A DNA stretch of 64,000 bases from Tricholoma matsutake. Its lineage: Eukaryota; Basidiomycota; Agaricomycetes; Agaricales; Tricholomataceae. The translations under genes were made by a program, and so were the position numbers. The DNA lies in assembly GCA_026075535.2 (NCBI GenBank), contig AP026550.1, positions 2,046,001-2,110,000 of the forward strand. Reading direction: 5' to 3'. The notes under the pieces are model-generated. The model saw only the letters and a program-made list of their open reading frames with translations, was not told the DNA's origin and ran no database searches. How positions within the stretch are numbered: position 1 is the stretch's first letter; each line of letters starts with the position of its first letter. Shown piece after piece: positions 58,598 to 64,000 of the stretch.

Positions 58598-59689
58598 ATG
58601 TCCGAACCTTCAACTTCTAATCCTGGTCCTAATCCTGTTCCCATACCAGCACTAGAGGCAAAAATTGATGTGCTCACAGCGCAAATGTTGCAATTAGTGT
58701 CAGTATTGGCAGCATCACAGCCCAGACAAGCGGAAGTACAGCCAGAGATGATAGGAGAAATAGATGATGAGATGGAGGAGATGGTGGAGTGGATATCACA
58801 GGAGGATGAGACAGCAGAGAAATCCAGAAATGGAAAAGTGCACTTACCTAAGTATGTGCCCCCGCAAATCTTTGATGGTACCATGGAGAATACAAAATCC
58901 TTCATCAGCTCTATAGTATTGTACATCCATGGGAGGAAGCTCGAGTTTCATACAGCCGAGTCTAGGATTATGTTTGCTCTCTCATACATTCAGAAAGCAC
59001 AGTTCTGGAGAAACGAGGCTATTAATCAAATTGCCGCGGGAAATAAACCATTTGCAACCTTCAAGGAATTTCTGGAGAGATTGGAGGCACAGTTTGGAGA
59101 CCCTAATCCAAAGGTGACAGCCAATGCTAAATTAAAGACCATGCGCCAAGGTTCCCTAATGGCGGATGAATTTATTTTGCAGTTCAAAGCAGAAGCTTCG
59201 CAAACAGACATGGGAGAAGCTGCGTTGGTAGAGTTTTTGAAAGCAGGATTAAATCCCTCCTTATTCAAGTCTATCTACCGACTACCTTCTATGCCAGAGA
59301 AGTTGGACGAGTGGTATAATTGGGCAATGCGCCTTGACCAGCAATATCGGCAGGAACAGGTGGAGTCAAAGTTGATGTACAGAAGTAGTAAATTTGGAAA
59401 GTCATCAGGAGGAAAGTCTGAGAAAGGAAAGGTGCCTCAGGTGCAAGCTCCGAGGGCACAGCCACTGGCCATGGCAGTGACACCTATAGTTATGGAGTCA
59501 GCAGCACCAGCAGAGGCAATGGAGGTTGATCAAGCAGGGAGATGAGCCCCACTTAAATGTTTTAACTGTGGGCAGTTAGGACACATTTCTAGGAATTGTA
59601 GGCAGAAAAGAAAGATTAGGGAAGCTACAATCAAGGAAGTGAAGCCGGAGGAAGGCAAGCAGAAGAATTTTGCGGAAGAGTCCCAGTGA
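58598..59689 (+). pseudogene. gypsy-2 Gag, one premature stop
   Basis: Starts at ATG 58598 (SEPSTSNPGPNPVPIPALE) and runs 315 residues to TGA 59543-59545. At that place gypsy-1 has CGA, so the stop is a C-to-T change. Just beyond it the same frame encodes the CCHC nucleocapsid knuckle (CFNCGQLGHISRNC, about 59557-59598) and ends at TGA near 59687. Pol lies in the -1 frame and overlaps this end, a usual arrangement for gypsy Gag/Pol expression by frameshifting. Confidence 0.88.
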
Positions 59690-62600
59690 AGGTTTCCCCA
59701 TTGGTGACCCAGAATTGTTACAATGTATTAGTATCCGAGGAAACCCAGAGTAAATCAGAAAAGGAAATTGAGGAGGAGTACAACTGTTACAAATCACGTG
59801 ATCAAGAAAATTGCCAAGCACTATTTCCGAAAACCCCTAAATTCTTTATTTGCTCTGCGCGAATAGAACCAGAAATCACCTTGACTGTGGGATTGAAGAC
59901 AGTGGACACACATGCAGCTATTGATGTGGAAGTGTTGCTTGATAGTGGTGCTACAGGATTATTTATTAATCGATCCTTAATTACCGGAAACAGTATTAGC
60001 ACACACAAGCTGGTGCAACCTATAATGGTGTACAATATTGATGGAACAGTCAATCATGGAGGAACTATCAAGGAGGAGGTGACTATGGTACTAAAGTATC
60101 AGGAGCATCAGGAGCAAGCTGTATTCGAAGTGTGCGATCTTGGGAAAACCAATCTAATAATAGGATGTCCATGGTTACAGAAGCATAATCCTGAAATTGA
60201 TTGGAAAACTGGAAAAGTACAAATGACTCATTGTCCTAAGGAATGTAATGTGTATGGGAGGAAGATGAAGAAGGAAAAAAGGAAAAAGAAAGAGAAAGAA
60301 CGTCCGAGAAAGTATTCTGTTACGATGGAGGAAGTGGAGGATGAGGAAATGCCAAATGGGGAAGTTCCGATCATGATTGAGAAAGAAGAGCAGAAGCAAA
60401 CCTTTAGAACAATTCATGGAGGACAGTCATGGGACAAGAATATTGTGAAGGTGGAGAAGCCAGTGGAGGAATGGGTGCCAAAAGTGTATCATGAACATCT
60501 GTCAGTGTTCCAGAAGAAGGAGTCTGAGCGAATGCCGGTGCGGAAGCCATGGGATCATGTGATTGAGATGAAGCCAGGGTTTGTGCCAAAGAAGTCAAAG
60601 GTATATCCGTTATCTCCGATGGAACAAGAAGAAGTGGATGCATTCCTGAAGGAGCAATTGCGCAAAGGATACATACGACCTTCAAAATCACCGCAGACAT
60701 CACCAATATTCTTCATGCCAAAGAAAGACCAAAGGAAGAGGATGTGTACAGATTATAGGTATTTGAATGAGTGGACAGTGAAGAACGCGTACCCCCTGCC
60801 ATTGATCTCAGAAATAATTGACAAGGTGGGAAAAGCCAAGGTCTTTACAAAATTGGATTTACGATGGGGATACAACAATGTATGAATAAAGAAAGGAGAT
60901 GAGTGGAAGGCAGCATTTGCCATGTGTCAAGGATCCTTTGAGCCGCTTGTCATGTTTTTTGGGATGACTAATAGTCCCCTGACCTTTCAAAATATGATGA
61001 ACAACATTTTCAAGGACGTAATAGACAAAGGCGTGGTAATAATATTTATTGACGACATTCTGATATTCACAGAGGATGAAGAGAATCATGAGGTGATAGT
61101 GCAGGAGGTGCTACGGAGGTTGGCGGAGAATGATCTATTTTTGAAACCAGAGAAGTGTGTGTTTGGGGCAAGCAAGATTGAGTTCCTAGGATTATTGATT
61201 GGCCCTGATGGGATCAAAATGGATCTGATCAAGGTACAGGCAATCACAGATTGGCCTGCGCCCACCCGTGTCAAGGAGGTTCAAGCCTTCTTGGGACTCG
61301 CAAATTATTATCATTGCTTTGTGCACAATTTTTCTAAAATTGCCGCACCCTTACATAACCTTACGCGAAAGGGAGTAGTATGGAGGTGGGGAGAGCAGCA
61401 GCAGACAGTGTTTGAGGAGTTGAAGAGGAAGTTTGTGGAGGGACCAATATTAGTCCCAGTAGATTTCACATGCCCTTTGCGAGTGGAATCCGATGCATCC
61501 AATTTTGCTACTGGAGCGGTATTATCAATGCTGTGTGAAGATGACAAATGGCATCCTTGTGCATACTTGTCAAAAGGGTTGAATGATGTGGAGAGGAATT
61601 ATGATGTGCATGACAAAGAGATGTTGGGGATAATACGAGCATTGGAGGTGTGGAGGCATTATTTGGAGGGATGTATGCATCAGATTGAGATCTGGATGGA
61701 TCATCAAAATCTGCAACACTTTATGTCTGCTAAAAAGCTTAATCGCAGGCAAGCACATTGGGCACTATTCCTATCGCGTTTCAACTTTCACTTGGTCCAC
61801 AAAGTGGGAAGCTTAATGAGGAAAGCAGATGCATTATCCAGACGTATCGATCATAAAAGGGGGTGGAGGAGGACAATAAAAATGTTACCTTACTCAAACC
61901 CGAATACTTTCGCATTTGCGCTATGCGTCAAGGGCATCTATTAATAGATAGCTCGGAAATGGAAATGTTGTCTAAAATTAGACAATGTTTGGAAATGGAC
62001 GATGAAGTAGTGGAAGCCATGAAAGCTCTGAAGGGAGAGAAGAAAGGTAATATCAAAGGAGATGAATGGGCTGAGGAACAAGGGTTGGTGTTGTTTCAAG
62101 GAAAAGTGTATGTACTGAAGGATCAGGATTTGCGAAGAGAGATCATCCGGTTACATCACAATATGCCGATTGCTGGACACCCAGGAAGATGGAAGACGTT
62201 GGAATTAGTAATGAGAAATTATTGGTGGCCTGGAATTTTGAAGTATGTGTTGGGGTATGTGGATGGATGTGATACGTGCATGAGGGGGAAGAAATTTCCA
62301 GAGAAACCTGCAGGAAAATTAATGCCGAACCCAATACCTAAAGCGCCGTGGCGAGATATATCTGTGGATTTTATTACCGGATTACCCGAGGCTCAAGGGT
62401 ATGATGCAATATTTGTAGTATGCAACCGCTTTACAAAGGAGGTCCATATTATTCCTACTACTACAGAAACCTCATCATTGGGCTTGGCGCACCTCTATCT
62501 AAATCAGGTATGGCAGTTACATGGGTTACCCAATACTGTTATCTCCGATCACAGACCACAATTTGCTTCCACATTTATGCGAGAACTAAACAACATATTG

Positions 62601-63509
62601 GGAATTCAAACTAAATTATCTACGGCATATCACCCGCAGACTGATGGGCAGACAGAGAGAATGAATCAGGAGTTGGAGCAGTACCTATGTATGTTTGTCA
62701 ACTACCGACAAACTGACTGGCCCAAATGGTTGGCAATTGCTGAATTTTCCCACAATAACAAATTCCATTTGGCTACTCATATGTCACCCTTTTTCATGAA
62801 TTATGGATATCATCCTCGCATGGGAGTAGAACCCAGAAGGGAAGTCAAAGTACAGTCGGTAGAAGACTTTGTATCTAAGATGCAAAAGGTACAAGAGGAA
62901 GCAGAGGTGGCATTGAAGAAAGCATGTGATGACATGATGCAACACGCGGATCATACTCGAGCACGCACTCCAGAGTACAAAGTTGGTGACTTGGTATGGC
63001 TAAGTACCAAGGACCTGAATATTCCACGACCTTCAAGGAAACTTACAGAGAAACAAGTTGGCCCATATGCGATCTCTAAAGTGATCTCGCCTAATGCGGT
63101 AGTGCTAAAATTACCCCAATCATTCAAGATTGATCCCGAGATTAATGTATCCCGCCTATGCCCTTACCGCCCACCCACTATTCCTGGCCAACAAACTACT
63201 CCGCAACCTCCGATAATAGTAGAAGGTGCTCCAGAATACATAGTTGAAGAAATTCTAGACTCACGTCTTTGACGGAACAAATTGGAGTTCTTAATAAAGT
63301 GGAAAAACTATACCGACAAAAATAATTTGTGGGAACCTGAAGAGAATTGTAAGCGAGCACGTAACGCAATCGCCCAATTCTTTAAACATAATCCGAATGC
63401 TCCACGTTGCATTGCGAGAATGGTGTATGAGGGGATGAAATTCCGGCCTTACCAAAATTTCACAGAGGGGACAAACATAATATTTTCTCACCTGGAAGTC
63501 GAGGCATAA
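59686..63509 (+). pseudogene. gypsy-2 Pol: PR-RT-RH-INT-chromodomain, interrupted
   Basis: Protease ([15 protein letters not shown]) is followed by reverse transcriptase up to TGA 60883-60885, then the rest of the RT domain from 60886 with the catalytic FIDD box (IIFIDDILIFTED, about 61039). RNase H follows (YDVHDKEMLGIIRALEVW). A one-base loss in a G-run near 61860 shifts the frame into integrase. Integrase has the zinc region (HHNMPIAGHPGRWK, CDTCMRGK), Asp in DISVDFITGLP, Asp in VISDHRPQF and Glu in GQTERMNQELE. The GPY/F-like VGPYAISKV ends at TGA 63270-63272. The C-terminal chromodomain (EFLIKWKNYTDKNNLWEPE), thought to guide chromovirus integration to marked chromatin, ends at 63509. 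Confidence 0.92.
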
Positions 63510-63520
63510 AAGGGGGGTAA

Positions 63521-63920
63521 TGTTAGGAAACCACCCCATTACCTAATAAATTTTCATTTTATTTTATTATGTTGAATTACACTACATGACACCAAATGAT
63601 GCTACACTTTGATAGCATGAGAATTTTATTTCGCATGCATCAAAATGTACGTGCATGTACGAGTGTGTCAGTAACAACAATGTACAATATGTGTAACATA
63701 GTATATAAACCCTAAATATATGCCTAGGGGACCCCAGTTGTGTTCTCTTAGGTATTCCACCTACATTTTCGGTGTGAAAGGCCTATCTCAACAAACTCAC
63801 CTATTAATAACCCCTCGCATCAAAACCATCAATTCCCCATCATGAGCGCGGATCCCGCCCCCTTCTTGTAGAGAGAACCCGCATGGTCTTAGCTAGCAGA
63901 TAGTGGGTGTTGCCCTAACA
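63521..63920 (+). repeat. gypsy-2 3' LTR
   Basis: A 400-bp partner of the 5' LTR with a handful of differences, preceded by the purine tract AAAAGGGGGGTAA and followed by CTCCC. Confidence 0.93.
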
Positions 63921-64000
63921 CTCCCACACAGCAAGTACCAGTGAAACAAGCCATTTTGGGCCCTCACTATGTTTTTGTCTGTCTCTTGTTTTGATGAACT

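Larger units (their letters stand above)
57711..63920 (+). mobile_element. Full-length chromodomain gypsy element (gypsy-2), broken frames
   Basis: LTRs of 400 bp (57711-58110, 63521-63920) and a CTCCC duplication on both sides (57706-57710, 63921-63925) define the element. All domains are present in Ty3/gypsy chromovirus order: Gag, protease, reverse transcriptase, RNase H, integrase, chromodomain. Three in-frame TGAs and one frameshift make it non-autonomous. It is younger-looking than gypsy-1, keeping more CpG. Confidence 0.95.

Overview
The window reads as a nuclear contig from an Agaricomycete-type basidiomycete. Its host genes are cut by many short introns (about 45-70 nt, GTRNGT...YAG). 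One looks like a basidiomycete DUF6533-type membrane protein, and the repeats are typical mushroom-genome copia, chromodomain gypsy, Helitron, hAT and Harbinger families.

Host island, 1-12.8 kb. After a decayed reading frame leaving the left edge (1-946, minus) and an unrecognised two-exon frame (1291-2037, minus) come four genes. They are a DUF6533-like membrane protein (3305-4851, +), a single-pass Ser/Thr-rich wall-sensor-like protein (7793-6342, -), actin-related protein 2 (8523-10095, +, eight exons, complete) and pyridoxal kinase (11605-10278, -, six exons, complete). ARP2 and the kinase are convergent; ARP2 and the sensor-like gene are divergent. Exon joins were found by reading splice sites and frames.

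Transposon nest, 12.8-40.8 kb. A seemingly intact young copia element (13009-18762) has two 305-bp LTRs in which I saw no difference, a CCATG target duplication and one uninterrupted 1620-residue Gag-Pol frame. Next come an inverted-repeat element (19669-20625), tandem repeats, and a mariner-like inverted-repeat element (22646-28492) split by an internally deleted gypsy element (23709-28088). Two Helitrons then lie directly head to tail (28499-34433 and 34434-40819). A solo gypsy LTR (37825-38226) interrupts the second.

Second host patch, 41-45.9 kb: a large protein-kinase-fold gene (41334-43972), a 47-bp minisatellite, and a PIF/Harbinger-type DDE transposase gene with two premature TGA codons.

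Repeat-rich right side, 45.9-64 kb: a decayed minus-strand copia (45892-53446) carries two later DNA-transposon insertions, a 425-bp element with a 5-bp duplication and a 1563-bp hAT-like element with an 8-bp duplication. Low-complexity sequence and a second hAT-like element (55870-57390) follow, then a full-length but broken chromodomain gypsy element (57711-63920) flanked by CTCCC.

Most premature stops in the repeats are TGA where an Arg CGA codon is expected, and CpG is visibly depleted in old copies but not in the young copia. This fits methylation-linked C-to-T decay. I found no CRISPR array, rRNA or functional tRNA. No wholly new system is proven. The most unusual items are the tandem Helitron pair with a shared internal stop, the in-phase repeated proline exons in their Rep gene, the intact copia beside a tRNA-like promoter, and the nested insertions that can be dated against an empty-site copy in the same window.
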